Positions 9,047 through 17,448 are shown, counted from the stretch's first letter. The stretch is DNA of 33,656 nt from an uncultured Prevotellaceae bacterium (GCA_900318335.1 ONKF01000030.1:1-33656); one strand, 5' to 3'. The notes: a model not told the origin generated them from the letters alone. Numbers and translations are program-made.

Positions 9047-11131
9047 ATGCGAACGACGTTAGTGACATGCTGCTTAATCATCCTGTGCTTCCTGTGCGCC
9101 CATGCCCAGGAAGGTCTCCTCGCGCACCAGGCCGACTCCATCATGGCTGCCGTGGGGCATGGCAGGCTGGACTCGATGCAGTATATTCAGAACGTCATCA
9201 TCTATGGCCGCCGCCCCTATGAGGACGTCATTCCAGCCCAGGAACTAACGGGAAAACAGCTCGAGGGCCTCAACAGCCACTCGGTGGCCGATGCCGTGCG
9301 GTACTTCGCTGGCGTCCAACTCAAGGACTACGGTGGTGTGGGAGGTCTCAAGACCGTCGATATCCGCTCGATGGGCACCAACCACATGGGCGTTTTCTAT
9401 GACGGCATCCAGATTGGCAATGCCCAGAACGGTCAGGTGGATCTGGGCAAATTCTCGCTCGACAATATCGAGGCCATCTCTCTCTACAACGGCCAGCGCA
9501 GCAACATCTTCCAGAGCGCCAAGGACTATGGCTCGGCAGGTACCATCTATCTGCGTACGCGCCGCCCCCGGTTCAAGGATGGCAAGCGTGACAACCTTAA
9601 CGTGTCGCTCAAGACGGGTTCCTTCGGTCTCGTCAATCCCAGTGTGCGTTGGGAACACAAACTGAGCCGCTCGGTGAGTCTGTCGTTCAATAGCGAGTTC
9701 ACCTATGCCACGGGCAAGTACCGCTTCCGTTACATGCGTCACTACAGTGATGGCTCGTTGGCTTGGGATACTACCGCCGTGAGACAGAACGGCGATGTGC
9801 GCTCCTACCGTATCGAGGGCGCTGTGTTTGGTGTCATGTCCAGTGGCAAGTGGCATGCCAAGGCCTACTGGTATGACAGCAACAAGGGAATTCCTGGGGC
9901 TATTGTGAACAACGTGTGGAAACACGCGCAGCGGCAGTGGGACAGCAACTTCTTCCTCCAGGGCGCTTATCAGCGCAAGTTCACCGACCGCTACGAGATG
10001 ATGTTCAATGCCAAGTACTCGCGTGACTACCTCCATTACCTCAATCCGGACACCACGTTGATGTACATCGACAACAAGTTCTGGCAGGACGAGATTTACC
10101 TCTCCACCGCCAACAAATACACCCTACTCCCCGACTGGGACATCAATCTCTCGGTCGATTACCAGTGGAACAGCCTCGATGCCACGTTGACGGGTTTCGG
10201 TTATCCTATCCGTCACACTGTGCTTACCGCACTGGCTACCGCCTGGACTTGGCATGGCTTCAAGGCCCAGGGCAGCCTGCTCTACACGATGGTCAATGAC
10301 CGCTCGTCGGCGCGTTTTGGCGGTCAGGTCGTCGGCAAGTCGAGCAAGTACATGAACAAGGTCACTCCCGCTGTTTTCCTGAGTTGGCAACCCTGGCAGG
10401 AGCGGGAATTCAACCTGAGGGCCTATTACAAGCGCATCTTCCGCATGCCCACATTCAATGACCTTTACTACACCGACATGGGCAACATCACACTTGACCC
10501 CGAGTATGCCACCCAGTACAACGTGGGCTTCCTGTACCGCCTGCTCACCGACCGTGGGCTGCTTGCCGGTGTCAAGATCAGTGCCGACGCCTACTACAAC
10601 TACATCACCGACAAGATCATTGCCGTTCCCAAGGGCACTGGCCAGTACCGATGGATGATGATGAACGTGGGTATAGTGAAAATCCGCGGTATCGATGTCA
10701 GTGCACGCACCACTCTGCGTCTTCCTGCCGATGTCATCCTCGACCTCAACTTGAGCTATACCTATCAAAAGGCTCAAGACTACACCAATCCCGCCGACAA
10801 TGGCGACGGCGGCACCTATAAGGGACAGTTGGCCTACATTCCATGGCACAGCGGCTCGGTTGTCGGCCACTTGGGTTGGCATGACCTGGACGTGAACTAC
10901 AGCTTCATCTATGTGGGCGAGCGCTATCACACCAGTGCCAACACCCGCGAGAACCACGAGCAGCCCTGGTATACCCATGACCTGTCGGCAGGCTACCTCT
11001 TCCACCTGGGCAAGACCACGTTAAAAGTCTCGGCCGAGGTCAACAACCTCTTCAACCAGTACTACGACGTCATCCTCAACTATCCCATGCCGGGCCGCAA
11101 TTACAAACTCATCCTCAAATTTGACATCTAA
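9047..11131 (+). CDS. btuB: TonB-dependent outer-membrane cobalamin receptor (BtuB type)
   Basis: Outer-membrane beta-barrel receptor that imports corrinoids with energy from TonB. The ATG at 9047 gives a clean signal peptide (MRTTLVTCCLIILCFLCAHAQ, cleavage after residue 20). An upstream in-frame extension from 8738 would run through the riboswitch and is rejected. Residues about 45-55 (QNVIIYGRR) are a candidate TonB box. Residues about 60-165 form the plug, with the typical GLKTVDIRSMGTNHMGVFYDGIQIGN and a QVDLGKFSLDNIEAISLYNG block; the rest is a barrel ending in YPMPGRNYKLILKFDI. At 694 residues it has BtuB size and lacks the N-terminal carboxypeptidase-like domain of SusC proteins. No SusD partner follows. 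The riboswitch in front and the BtuG-like gene directly behind (stop and start touch) support a B12 role; the substrate is inferred. Confidence 0.88.
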   Translation: MRTTLVTCCLIILCFLCAHAQEGLLAHQADSIMAAVGHGRLDSMQYIQNVIIYGRRPYEDVIPAQELTGKQLEGLNSHSVADAVRYFAGVQLKDYGGVGGLKTVDIRSMGTNHMGVFYDGIQIGNAQNGQVDLGKFSLDNIEAISLYNGQRSNIFQSAKDYGSAGTIYLRTRRPRFKDGKRDNLNVSLKTGSFGLVNPSVRWEHKLSRSVSLSFNSEFTYATGKYRFRYMRHYSDGSLAWDTTAVRQNGDVRSYRIEGAVFGVMSSGKWHAKAYWYDSNKGIPGAIVNNVWKHAQRQWDSNFFLQGAYQRKFTDRYEMMFNAKYSRDYLHYLNPDTTLMYIDNKFWQDEIYLSTANKYTLLPDWDINLSVDYQWNSLDATLTGFGYPIRHTVLTALATAWTWHGFKAQGSLLYTMVNDRSSARFGGQVVGKSSKYMNKVTPAVFLSWQPWQEREFNLRAYYKRIFRMPTFNDLYYTDMGNITLDPEYATQYNVGFLYRLLTDRGLLAGVKISADAYYNYITDKIIAVPKGTGQYRWMMMNVGIVKIRGIDVSARTTLRLPADVILDLNLSYTYQKAQDYTNPADNGDGGTYKGQLAYIPWHSGSVVGHLGWHDLDVNYSFIYVGERYHTSANTRENHEQPWYTHDLSAGYLFHLGKTTLKVSAEVNNLFNQYYDVILNYPMPGRNYKLILKFDI

Positions 11132-12313
11132 ATGAAAACCGAATCAAAACGGGACACAGGGACGGTTCTTTTGTCCCATTTTATTCTGCTGGTGGTGCTG
11201 GCGCTGCTGCCTGGCTGCCGTGAGGAGGTGACCATCTTCCTGCCCGAGCACGTCCAGGTGGCGCAGCCCGAGTTTACCGATATCGAGGGCTTCTACCTGC
11301 TGTGTGAGGGTAACATGGGCTGGAACAAGGCCACGCTCGACTACTACGACTATGCCGAGGGTGAATATATCCGCAATATCTTTTCCTATGCCAACCCCAC
11401 AGTTCCCAAAGAGATGGGCGACGTGGGCAACGACATCGGCATCTACGGCAGCAATATGTACTGTGTCATCAATTGCTCCAACAAGGTGGACGTGCTCGAC
11501 AAGTACACCTGTAGCAAGAAGTACCAGATCAATATCCCCAACTGCCGTTTCATCCGTTTTTATGGCGGCTATGCCTACGTGACCAGTTATGCCGGCCCCG
11601 TGCAGATCAACCCCAACTACGAGCAGCGCGGCTACGTCGCCAAAATTGACACCGTGACTATGCAGATCGTGGACACTTGTCTGGTGGGCTTCCAACCCGA
11701 TGAACTGGAGATTGTCGAGGGCAAGATCTATGTCGCCAACTCGGGCGGCTATATGGTGCCCAACTATGAGAATACCGTCTCGGTCATCGATGTGGCGACT
11801 TTCAAGGAGGAACGCCGCATCCCCATCGCCATCAACCTGAGTTGGGTCAAGGGTGACCGTCACGGCATGTTGTGGATTGCCTCGCGTGGCGACTATTACA
11901 CGCGCCCCAGCAAAATCTACGCCTATGACACGCGCAAGCAGCAGCTTGTGGACAGCATCGATTGCCGCGTGAGCAACATGTGGCTCGATGGCGACTCTAT
12001 CTATGTGGTGAGCACCGAGTGGAGCTACGTGTCGATGAGCAACGCCTTCTCCTATGCCATCATCAATACGCAGACTCGTGAGAAGGTCTGTGACAACTTC
12101 ATCACCGACGGTACCGACAAGGAAATTGTCATCCCCTATGCCGTAGCCGTCAATCCGCTCACCAAGGACATCTACGTCACCGATGCCAAGGATTACGTCT
12201 CGCCAGGGCGACTCTTCTGCTATGACCGCTATGGTAAAAAGAAGTGGGACGTGCGCACAGGCGACATTCCTGCCCACTTTGCCTTCCTGGGCAATAACAT
12301 TAATGAGAGGTAG
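11132..12313 (+). CDS. btuG: Surface cobalamin-binding lipoprotein, BtuG-like beta-propeller (DUF5074/YncE type)
   Basis: Likely a cell-surface corrinoid-binding propeller that sits on BtuB and feeds it substrate, as BtuG does in Bacteroides. The 393-residue product has a lipobox LLPGC with the acceptor at Cys29. The next residues, REE, are acidic and fit the kind of sequence that sends Bacteroidota lipoproteins to the surface. The mature part opens with GFYLLCEGNMGWNKATLDYYDY, close to the 'xxVLNEGNFGxxxxSLxYYD' start of BtuG/DUF5074 proteins. Repeated blades follow (NKVDVLDKYT, GYVAKIDTVTMQ, NTVSVIDVATF, KIYAYDTRKQQ). The ATG at 11132 directly follows the btuB TAA, indicating translational coupling. 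Part of the signal-peptide coding region (11151-11177) is a palindromic sequence resembling REP elements, which makes the n-region unusually long. BtuG identity is inferred from fold pattern and operon. Confidence 0.8.
   Translation: MKTESKRDTGTVLLSHFILLVVLALLPGCREEVTIFLPEHVQVAQPEFTDIEGFYLLCEGNMGWNKATLDYYDYAEGEYIRNIFSYANPTVPKEMGDVGNDIGIYGSNMYCVINCSNKVDVLDKYTCSKKYQINIPNCRFIRFYGGYAYVTSYAGPVQINPNYEQRGYVAKIDTVTMQIVDTCLVGFQPDELEIVEGKIYVANSGGYMVPNYENTVSVIDVATFKEERRIPIAINLSWVKGDRHGMLWIASRGDYYTRPSKIYAYDTRKQQLVDSIDCRVSNMWLDGDSIYVVSTEWSYVSMSNAFSYAIINTQTREKVCDNFITDGTDKEIVIPYAVAVNPLTKDIYVTDAKDYVSPGRLFCYDRYGKKKWDVRTGDIPAHFAFLGNNINER
11151..11177. repeat. REP-like palindrome inside the btuG signal-peptide codons
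   Basis: GGGACA (11151-11156) and TGTCCC (11172-11177) bracket CAGGGACGGTTCTTT. From memory, the string GGGACACAGGGACGGTTC with TTTTGTCCC resembles repeats common near REP-associated transposases in many genomes. It is translated here as part of KRDTGTVLLSH. The family link is a recollection, not a search result. Confidence 0.5.
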
Positions 12314-12342
12314 TATTAGCAAATTACGCAATAAAACAAGAT

Positions 12343-13557
12343 ATGAAACGAGAGAGAATGATTATTCTGGCAGTGTTGTCGTTGATGGCGGCATTGACCA
12401 TGTGGGCCAACCATCCGTGGCTCACGCGTGTGTACCGCTACCAACCCGCCCCTGGCCAGTTTATCAACACCCTGCCCGTGTGCAGGGTAGGAGAGCCCGT
12501 GGACAGCGTGTTGGCACGTTGCCAGAGGAGCATCTGCGGCCGTATCGATACCACAACGGTGACCATTCACGGCCAGACCACGACGCGCGTCGATACCGTC
12601 TGGGCCGAGAGTATGATTTCCCTGGGCGGCTATGGCGGCTATGTGATTGTGGGTTTTGACCATCCCGTGATCAATATGCATACCTATGACTTTGAGATCC
12701 AGGGTAATGCCTTTGTCAGTGACCAGAATTCCCATGGCGGCAGCAGCGAGCCGGGCATCGTCATGGTGGGTGTGGATGCTGATGGCGACGGCGTGCCCAG
12801 TGATGGTGACCGCTGGTATGAACTTGCAGGCAGCGAGTACAGCCATCCCAGGACGCAGCACGACTATACCATCACCTATTACCGCCCCGACGAGGGCAAG
12901 CCGCGCGATCCCAGCCATGTGGATCCCTTCCTGAACGACACCACCTACATCCGCTGGACCAGCAACGATGTCAACCCCGACAGCGTCAGCGGTTACATGA
13001 GCCGCAACACGGCCCACAACCAGCCTTACTGGCCGTTGTGGATGCAGGACCAGGAGACACTGACCTTCACGGGAGCCAAGCTGCGCTGCAATGCTGTTGA
13101 CCAGGGCGGCAACGACGGCAGCTCCTACTTTGTGCAATACTTCTATGACTGGGGATATGTTGATAATCTGCCCAATCATCCTGCCCGCATTTCCCAAGAA
13201 GGAACAATCTATAATCCCGGTTTCAAAATTGACTGGGCCGTGGATGAGCAGGGGCGTCACGTCAACCTTACCCACATCGACTTCATCATGGTCTATAACG
13301 CCGTCAACCAGTATTGTGGTTGGTTAGGCGAGACCTCGACCGAGGTGGCCGCCGGTATTGACTTCCACCCCGATGCCGTCATGCCCCAGGTTCTTGAGGG
13401 CGATGTCAACCTTGACGGTGAGGTGACCGTGAGCGACGTGAATGCCGTTATAGATGTGATTCTCACCGATAAAACAGCTCCCGCAGCCGATGTCAACCAT
13501 GATGGCGAGGTGACCATCAGTGATGTGAATGCCGTTATCGACATCATCCTGAACTGA
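12343..13557 (+). CDS. Secreted surface protein with C-terminal dockerin-like repeats, B12 operon
   Basis: Exported protein of 404 residues and the third gene of the riboswitch operon (29 bases after btuG). It has a signal peptide without a lipobox (MKRERMIILAVLSLMAALTMWA, cleavage about residue 22). The main domain (about 23-345) has the conserved patterns PAPGQFIN, GGYGGYVIVGFDHPVIN, SSEPGIVMVGVDADGDGVP and HNQPYWPLW. These recur almost exactly in the first 320 residues of the gene at 25268, itself under a B12 riboswitch, so the domain is probably tied to corrinoid capture. I know it only as a conserved Bacteroidota 'cell surface protein' type. Residues about 350-404 are two dockerin-type calcium loops (GDVNLDGEVTVSDVNAVID and DVNHDGEVTISDVNAVID). 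Biochemical function is unknown. Confidence 0.85.
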   Translation: MKRERMIILAVLSLMAALTMWANHPWLTRVYRYQPAPGQFINTLPVCRVGEPVDSVLARCQRSICGRIDTTTVTIHGQTTTRVDTVWAESMISLGGYGGYVIVGFDHPVINMHTYDFEIQGNAFVSDQNSHGGSSEPGIVMVGVDADGDGVPSDGDRWYELAGSEYSHPRTQHDYTITYYRPDEGKPRDPSHVDPFLNDTTYIRWTSNDVNPDSVSGYMSRNTAHNQPYWPLWMQDQETLTFTGAKLRCNAVDQGGNDGSSYFVQYFYDWGYVDNLPNHPARISQEGTIYNPGFKIDWAVDEQGRHVNLTHIDFIMVYNAVNQYCGWLGETSTEVAAGIDFHPDAVMPQVLEGDVNLDGEVTVSDVNAVIDVILTDKTAPAADVNHDGEVTISDVNAVIDIILN

Positions 13558-13613
13558 CGACGGTTTATTTCTGCAAAAAACGTCTAAGACGAATTTTCCG
13601 CGTTGGTGCCGCT

Positions 13614-13661
13614 ATGCTCTTTATCGGCATCAGCGCTCTGTTTTTGTTTGTCGGGTTCTGA
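13614..13661 (+). CDS. Possible 15-residue hydrophobic peptide (weak)
   Basis: ATG at 13614 encodes MLFIGISALFLFVGF and then TGA. The same frame upstream reads KKRLRRIFRVGAA without a start codon, so the longer reading would be a basic segment followed by one membrane helix. It could be a tiny membrane peptide or a remnant of a larger gene. There is no start-site evidence. The rest of the 13558-13854 gap holds only the promoter listed next. Confidence 0.15.
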   Translation: MLFIGISALFLFVGF

Positions 13662-13728
13662 GTAAGGAATTGAGCAGCAACGGAAACTGTCGTTTTTAAT
13701 GAATAATTTAAAATTATGCAGAAATTAT

Positions 13729-13759
13729 TTTGTTATTTCGGGCTCATGTACTAATTTTG
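13729..13759 (+). promoter_or_regulatory. Promoter of the first YNGGNL paralogue
   Basis: TTTG (13729-13732), 19 bases, then TAATTTTG (13752-13759): a full match to the Bacteroidota -33/-7 consensus. The gene starts at 13855, leaving a leader of about 90 bases. Confidence 0.75.
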
Positions 13760-13854
13760 CCAATGCAAAAGGGTATGCACAGCCCTTTGAATACAACCAT
13801 TAACTACTATCGTATTATTAACATATTTCTTTAACAAACAATTCTTTTAAAATC

Positions 13855-14601
13855 ATGAAGAAAGTTTTTACACTTCTCGCTGGTCTCATGATGCTCTCTG
13901 CATCAGCCGAGACTTTAACACTGTATGATGAGGGCGCTTATTTGTCAGCAGTTCCTTTCAATGGCTTGTATGCCGACGAGGTAGGCAATAAGACTCAGGT
14001 CCTCTATCTTGCTGATGACCTCACCGCTATGGTAGGTAAGCAGATCAGTGCTATCACCTTCTACACCGAGCCCGAGGGTTTGACTCTTGACGGTGTAACC
14101 TACGAGATTGGCATTGCTGAGACCGATGTTAACTCTCTGACCGATTTCATCACCGATGGCATTACCAAGGTGGGTACCGTTACCATGACCCCTAACGAGG
14201 GTCAGGTTGTTGAGGTAACCATTACCTTTAATGAGCCTTACACTTACAATGGTGGCAACCTCGTGTTTGAGGATGTCGTGACTGTAGCCGGTGGCATGGC
14301 CAGCACCTATTGGACTGGTATGAACACCAACTATAATAGTGCTCTGTGCTATACCTTTAACTCACCCACTGTTCGTCAGTTCCTCCCCAAGACCACCTTT
14401 ACCTATGGTGGTGACACTCCCGCTTACGAGATTGGCGACGTGAACCATGACGAGAAAGTCAACATCGTTGACGTTACCGAACTGATCGACTCTCTGCTCA
14501 ATGGCAGCGAGATCCCTGCCGAGGGTGACGTGGATGGTGACCAGAACATCAACATCGTTGATGTTACCGTTCTGATCGACATGCTCCTGGGTGGCAATTA
14601 A
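13855..14601 (+). CDS. Secreted YNGGNL-module protein with dockerin-like end (paralogue 1)
   Basis: I do not recognise the family. The 248-residue product has a signal peptide (MKKVFTLLAGLMMLSASA) and then one beta-rich module of about 165 residues. Landmarks are TQVLYLADDLTAMVGKQISAITFY, a FNEPYTYNGGNLVFE block and RQFLPKTTFTYGG. The C-terminus (about 192-248) holds two dockerin-type loops (GDVNHDEKVNIVDVTELID and GDVDGDQNINIVDVTVLID) ending in LLGGN. The same module occurs in the next three genes, five copies in all. The 5' end matches the gene at 17670 almost base for base, and the 3' end with its terminator matches the gene at 15798, so the cluster arose by duplication and exchange. The protein is probably surface-located and may be an adhesin or binding protein; that is a guess. 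Confidence 0.85.
   Translation: MKKVFTLLAGLMMLSASAETLTLYDEGAYLSAVPFNGLYADEVGNKTQVLYLADDLTAMVGKQISAITFYTEPEGLTLDGVTYEIGIAETDVNSLTDFITDGITKVGTVTMTPNEGQVVEVTITFNEPYTYNGGNLVFEDVVTVAGGMASTYWTGMNTNYNSALCYTFNSPTVRQFLPKTTFTYGGDTPAYEIGDVNHDEKVNIVDVTELIDSLLNGSEIPAEGDVDGDQNINIVDVTVLIDMLLGGN
13867..13908 (+). repeat. 42-base direct repeat, copy 1 (signal-peptide codons)
   Basis: This stretch matches 17682-17723 at 41 of 42 bases. Both encode FTLLAGLMMLSASA. Identity at the DNA level, including silent positions, points to recent duplication or gene conversion. Confidence 0.85.
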
Positions 14602-14680
14602 TTCTTGCCAGGACAATAACAAATCATAATGTCAGCAGGCTTCCCGTCACGGGGAGCCTGTTGTCGTTTATGCATTAATT
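14437..14680 (+). repeat. 244-base direct repeat, copy 1 (dockerin codons plus terminator)
   Basis: It aligns without gaps to 17205-17448 at about 90% identity by hand (about 22 differences). It covers both dockerin loops, the stop codon and the downstream hairpin. Confidence 0.85.
14636..14670 (+). terminator. Terminator-like hairpin after paralogue 1
   Basis: CAGGCTTCCC (14636-14645) pairs with GGGGAGCCTG (14651-14660), a 10-bp stem with one G-U pair and a GTCAC loop, followed by TTGTCGTTT. The stem recurs unchanged at 17404-17428. The remaining gap to 14917 holds the promoter listed next and decayed sequence similar to that after 17449. Confidence 0.7.
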
Positions 14681-14778
14681 GGTGACGAGGTGTTTGATGC
14701 GATGTAGTGATAATTGTTTGATTTTTTGGATGTTATGTCATTTTTTGCTTCGCGGTGAATACTTTTTTATTGAATTAT

Positions 14779-14809
14779 TTTGCAGAAACAAAAAAAAGGA
14801 ATACTTTTG
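14779..14809 (+). promoter_or_regulatory. Promoter of paralogues 2 and 3
   Basis: TTTG (14779-14782), 19 bases, then TACTTTTG (14802-14809). It resembles the promoter at 17562-17591. No promoter is obvious in the 55 bases between paralogues 2 and 3, so it may serve both. Confidence 0.75.
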
Positions 14810-14917
14810 TCGGTGAAAAGTCAGAGACAACATCAAGAGATTTCCTACTTTACAATATGAAAACCAACAATAGTGTTTTTATAACCCTACAATCCATAAC
14901 AAAAGTTTCTTTTTTTT

Positions 14918-15742
14918 ATGAGAAAAGCTAATCATTTATTTGTTGCAGCGCTGATGGCGCTTGCTATGTTTTTGCCTGTTCAGGCCGAGGAAGTAGTAGT
15001 TGCTGATGGTTACAAAACCTCATCGCAGTTTCCCGTGGTAATGCGCTACTACAATCAGACTACTATCAAGAACTTTACCCAGATGATTTATCCTGCCACG
15101 ATGTTGAACCAACTCAACGGCAAGAAGATCAACAGCCTCAAGTTCTTTGTCAATGAGCCTTTCCAGAGAATCTATGGAGGTAACATCCAGCTCTCTCTCA
15201 AGGTCGTGGACGATGACGTATTCGATCCCTATGCAGCTGATCCCGCTTTCAGTGACATGAAAGTTGTCGCTCAGGGTGCTCCCGTTAAGGGGGAGATGGA
15301 GCTTGTGTTCAATTTCACCGAGCCCTTTGAGTATAATGGTGGCAACCTGGCTGTCGAAGCACGCGTGACCGAGAAGGGCGAATCCGACCCCGACGGTATC
15401 GAGGAGTTCGTTGGCATGAACATCTATGATGAGTATGGCTATTACGGCCTTGACGTTTGCTACTTCTGTGTTCAGCTTAGCAGCGGCACGCTGTATGATG
15501 ATTTCTGGTATATGCTGCCCAAGGCTGCCTTTGGCATTGCCGAGGATGCCCCCCAATACGAGATTGGTGACGTTGACCATGACAGCAAGGTGACCATCGC
15601 CGATGTGACTGAGCTTATCGACGGCCTGCTGAGCGATGCTTCAACAGTTCCTGCCGAGGGCGACGTTGACCAAGACAGCAAGGTGACCATCGCCGATGTG
15701 ACTGAGCTTATTGACATGCTCCTGGGTGGTGCTGCCAACTGA
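14918..15742 (+). CDS. Secreted YNGGNL-module protein with dockerin-like end (paralogue 2)
   Basis: Unrecognised family. The 274-residue product has a signal peptide (MRKANHLFVAALMALAMFLPVQA) and one module whose landmarks are VVADGYKTSSQFPVV, TQMIYPATMLNQLNGKKINSLKFF and FNFTEPFEYNGGNLAVEARV, then a LPKAAFG end. It is closest to the second module of the gene at 15798. Two dockerin-type loops close the protein (GDVDHDSKVTIADVTELID and GDVDQDSKVTIADVTELID). Their coding sequences (15569-15631 and 15662-15724) are nearly identical to each other, so this pair was duplicated or converted recently. A degraded copy of part of this gene lies at 17467-17514. Confidence 0.85.
   Translation: MRKANHLFVAALMALAMFLPVQAEEVVVADGYKTSSQFPVVMRYYNQTTIKNFTQMIYPATMLNQLNGKKINSLKFFVNEPFQRIYGGNIQLSLKVVDDDVFDPYAADPAFSDMKVVAQGAPVKGEMELVFNFTEPFEYNGGNLAVEARVTEKGESDPDGIEEFVGMNIYDEYGYYGLDVCYFCVQLSSGTLYDDFWYMLPKAAFGIAEDAPQYEIGDVDHDSKVTIADVTELIDGLLSDASTVPAEGDVDQDSKVTIADVTELIDMLLGGAAN
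15569..15724 (+). repeat. Near-identical tandem dockerin-loop codons
   Basis: 15569-15631 and 15662-15724 (93-base offset) differ at only a few of 63 positions, including silent sites. Most other dockerin pairs in this window have diverged more between their two loops. Confidence 0.75.
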
Positions 15743-15797
15743 TATTCTATAGAGAATTATTCGTATTATTAATAATCTTATTAAACTATTATTTTTT

Positions 15798-17369
15798 ATG
15801 AAAAAGATGTCTAAACTTTTTGCAGCTGCTATGATGGCAATGGCTGCTTTTGGCTCTGCTCAGGCCATGGATCTGACTGTCTTTGAAGGAACAGAAACAA
15901 GTAGATTGGATCCCATTAACATTTACTACTATGATACCTCCAATAATCATAGTCAGGTAATTTTCCCCGAGTCTGCTCTGACTGAAATGATCGGATGTGA
16001 GATTAATTCGCTTAAGTTCTATCTTGACCGTAACATCAGTGTGACTAAGGATGGTCTTCTCCAGATCTCTTTGGGCGTTACCGAGCAAGACCGTTATAGC
16101 TCAAGCGCATATGTTACCGAAGGTTTGACCGTGGTAACTAATTATACTATCCCTAATGGCGTTAGTGAGTTGGAGATCACTTTTGATCAGCCCTACATGT
16201 ACAATGGTGGCAATCTGGTCTTTGACTGTAATTTGATAGCTACTGGTAATGAGATTACGGGTTATTTCTATGGTGTTAATCCTTACTATAACTCAGCTAT
16301 TTCTCGTGATAATCTGCACCAGTTCTTGCCCAAGACCACTTTTGATTACACGCCTCAAGAATATAAGGCCGTAGTAATGCCCAAGGAGGTTAACTTTGGT
16401 TCTGTAAGTAAGGGCAACGTAGTGAACCAGGAAGTAACGCTCAAGAATACTGGTCGCAACGCCATCACCCCTGCCTTTGGCACGATTGCAGATCCCTTCA
16501 GCATCAATGCTCAGCCTGTTGAGTTGGCTTCTGGCGAATCGATGACTTTCTCTGTAGCTTTTGATGCAGCCACTGCCGGAACCTATGCCGAGAACTTCAC
16601 CATCGACTGTGGCGCTGCTGGCACGATTACAGTTCCCGTGACTGCTTCCTGCGTTACCGAGGTTCTTGTAGCCGATGGCACCGATAAGAACGCCTATGTG
16701 CCTCTGATTATTTTGAATTATAATGAGACTGGTCTGAATTACACTCAGATGATCTATCCTGCCAGCATGCTGACTGCTCTGAATGGCAAGAAGATTAATA
16801 GCCTCACGTATTATACTGATGCTCCCATGACCAAGATCTCTGGCGGTAAGATTCAGTTGTCTCTTAAGGAGGTTGACTTTACCGAATTTGTTGATGATCA
16901 GGTGAATGAAATGACTGTTGTGGCCGAGGTGACTCCCACCTTCAATGGTAATGAGATGCTGCTGACCTTTGACACTCCCTTTGAGTACAATGGTGGCAAC
17001 CTGGCCGTTGAGGTTAATGTAACCGAGCCTGGTGAATATAACTATAGTGGCACTGGTAGCTACTTTATGGGTCAGAGAATGGACGAATATGTTTCGTTCT
17101 ATTGGGATGCTTACTGGGGAACTGGTACTCAGAGTGATTTCTTGCCCAAGGCTACCTTCGGTTACGTGGATGAGGTTGAGCCTCAGCCCGAGTATGAACT
17201 TGGTGACGTGAACCATGACCAGAAAGTCAACATCGTTGACGTTACCGAACTGATCGACGCTCTGCTCAATGGCACCGAAATTCCTGCCGAGGGTAACGTT
17301 AATGGCGACCAGACCATCAACATCGTTGATGTTACTGAACTGATCGACATGCTGCTGGGTGGCAATTGA
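15798..17369 (+). CDS. Secreted protein with two YNGGNL modules, an ASH-like domain and dockerin-like end (paralogue 3)
   Basis: Unrecognised family, 523 residues. Order: signal peptide (MKKMSKLFAAAMMAMAAFGSAQA); module A (about 24-190: SQVIFPESALTEMIGCEINSLKFY, FDQPYMYNGGNLVFD, FLPKTTFDY); an Ig-like domain of the ASH/HYDIN kind (about 193-285: VNFGSVSKGNVVNQEVTLKN, PFSINAQPVELASGESMTFSV); module B (about 287-450: TQMIYPASMLTALNGKKINSLTYY, FDTPFEYNGGNLAVEVNV, FLPKATFGY); and two dockerin-type loops (about 462-523). Module A is nearest paralogue 1 and module B nearest paralogue 2, so it looks like a fusion of two cluster members. It starts 55 bases after paralogue 2 and is probably co-transcribed with it. 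Its codons end in A or T more often than those of the housekeeping genes. Confidence 0.85.
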   Translation: MKKMSKLFAAAMMAMAAFGSAQAMDLTVFEGTETSRLDPINIYYYDTSNNHSQVIFPESALTEMIGCEINSLKFYLDRNISVTKDGLLQISLGVTEQDRYSSSAYVTEGLTVVTNYTIPNGVSELEITFDQPYMYNGGNLVFDCNLIATGNEITGYFYGVNPYYNSAISRDNLHQFLPKTTFDYTPQEYKAVVMPKEVNFGSVSKGNVVNQEVTLKNTGRNAITPAFGTIADPFSINAQPVELASGESMTFSVAFDAATAGTYAENFTIDCGAAGTITVPVTASCVTEVLVADGTDKNAYVPLIILNYNETGLNYTQMIYPASMLTALNGKKINSLTYYTDAPMTKISGGKIQLSLKEVDFTEFVDDQVNEMTVVAEVTPTFNGNEMLLTFDTPFEYNGGNLAVEVNVTEPGEYNYSGTGSYFMGQRMDEYVSFYWDAYWGTGTQSDFLPKATFGYVDEVEPQPEYELGDVNHDQKVNIVDVTELIDALLNGTEIPAEGNVNGDQTINIVDVTELIDMLLGGN

Positions 17370-17448
17370 TTTGTGCCCAGACAATAAAAAGTCATAATGT
17401 CAGCAGGCTTCCCGTCACGGGGAGCCTGTTGTCGTTTATGCTTTAATT
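17205..17448 (+). repeat. 244-base direct repeat, copy 2 (dockerin codons plus terminator)
   Basis: Collinear partner of 14437-14680. The equal length without gaps implies one duplication or conversion event covering the coding end and the terminator together. Confidence 0.85.
17404..17438 (+). terminator. Terminator-like hairpin after paralogue 3
   Basis: The stem sequence is the same as at 14636-14660 (here 17404-17428), with the same short T-containing tail. It is part of the 244-base repeat. Confidence 0.7.

Noticed and set aside
9047-13557. SusC/SusD polysaccharide-utilisation locus
   Set aside because: The receptor lacks the SusC N-terminal extension, no SusD gene follows, and a B12 riboswitch precedes it.
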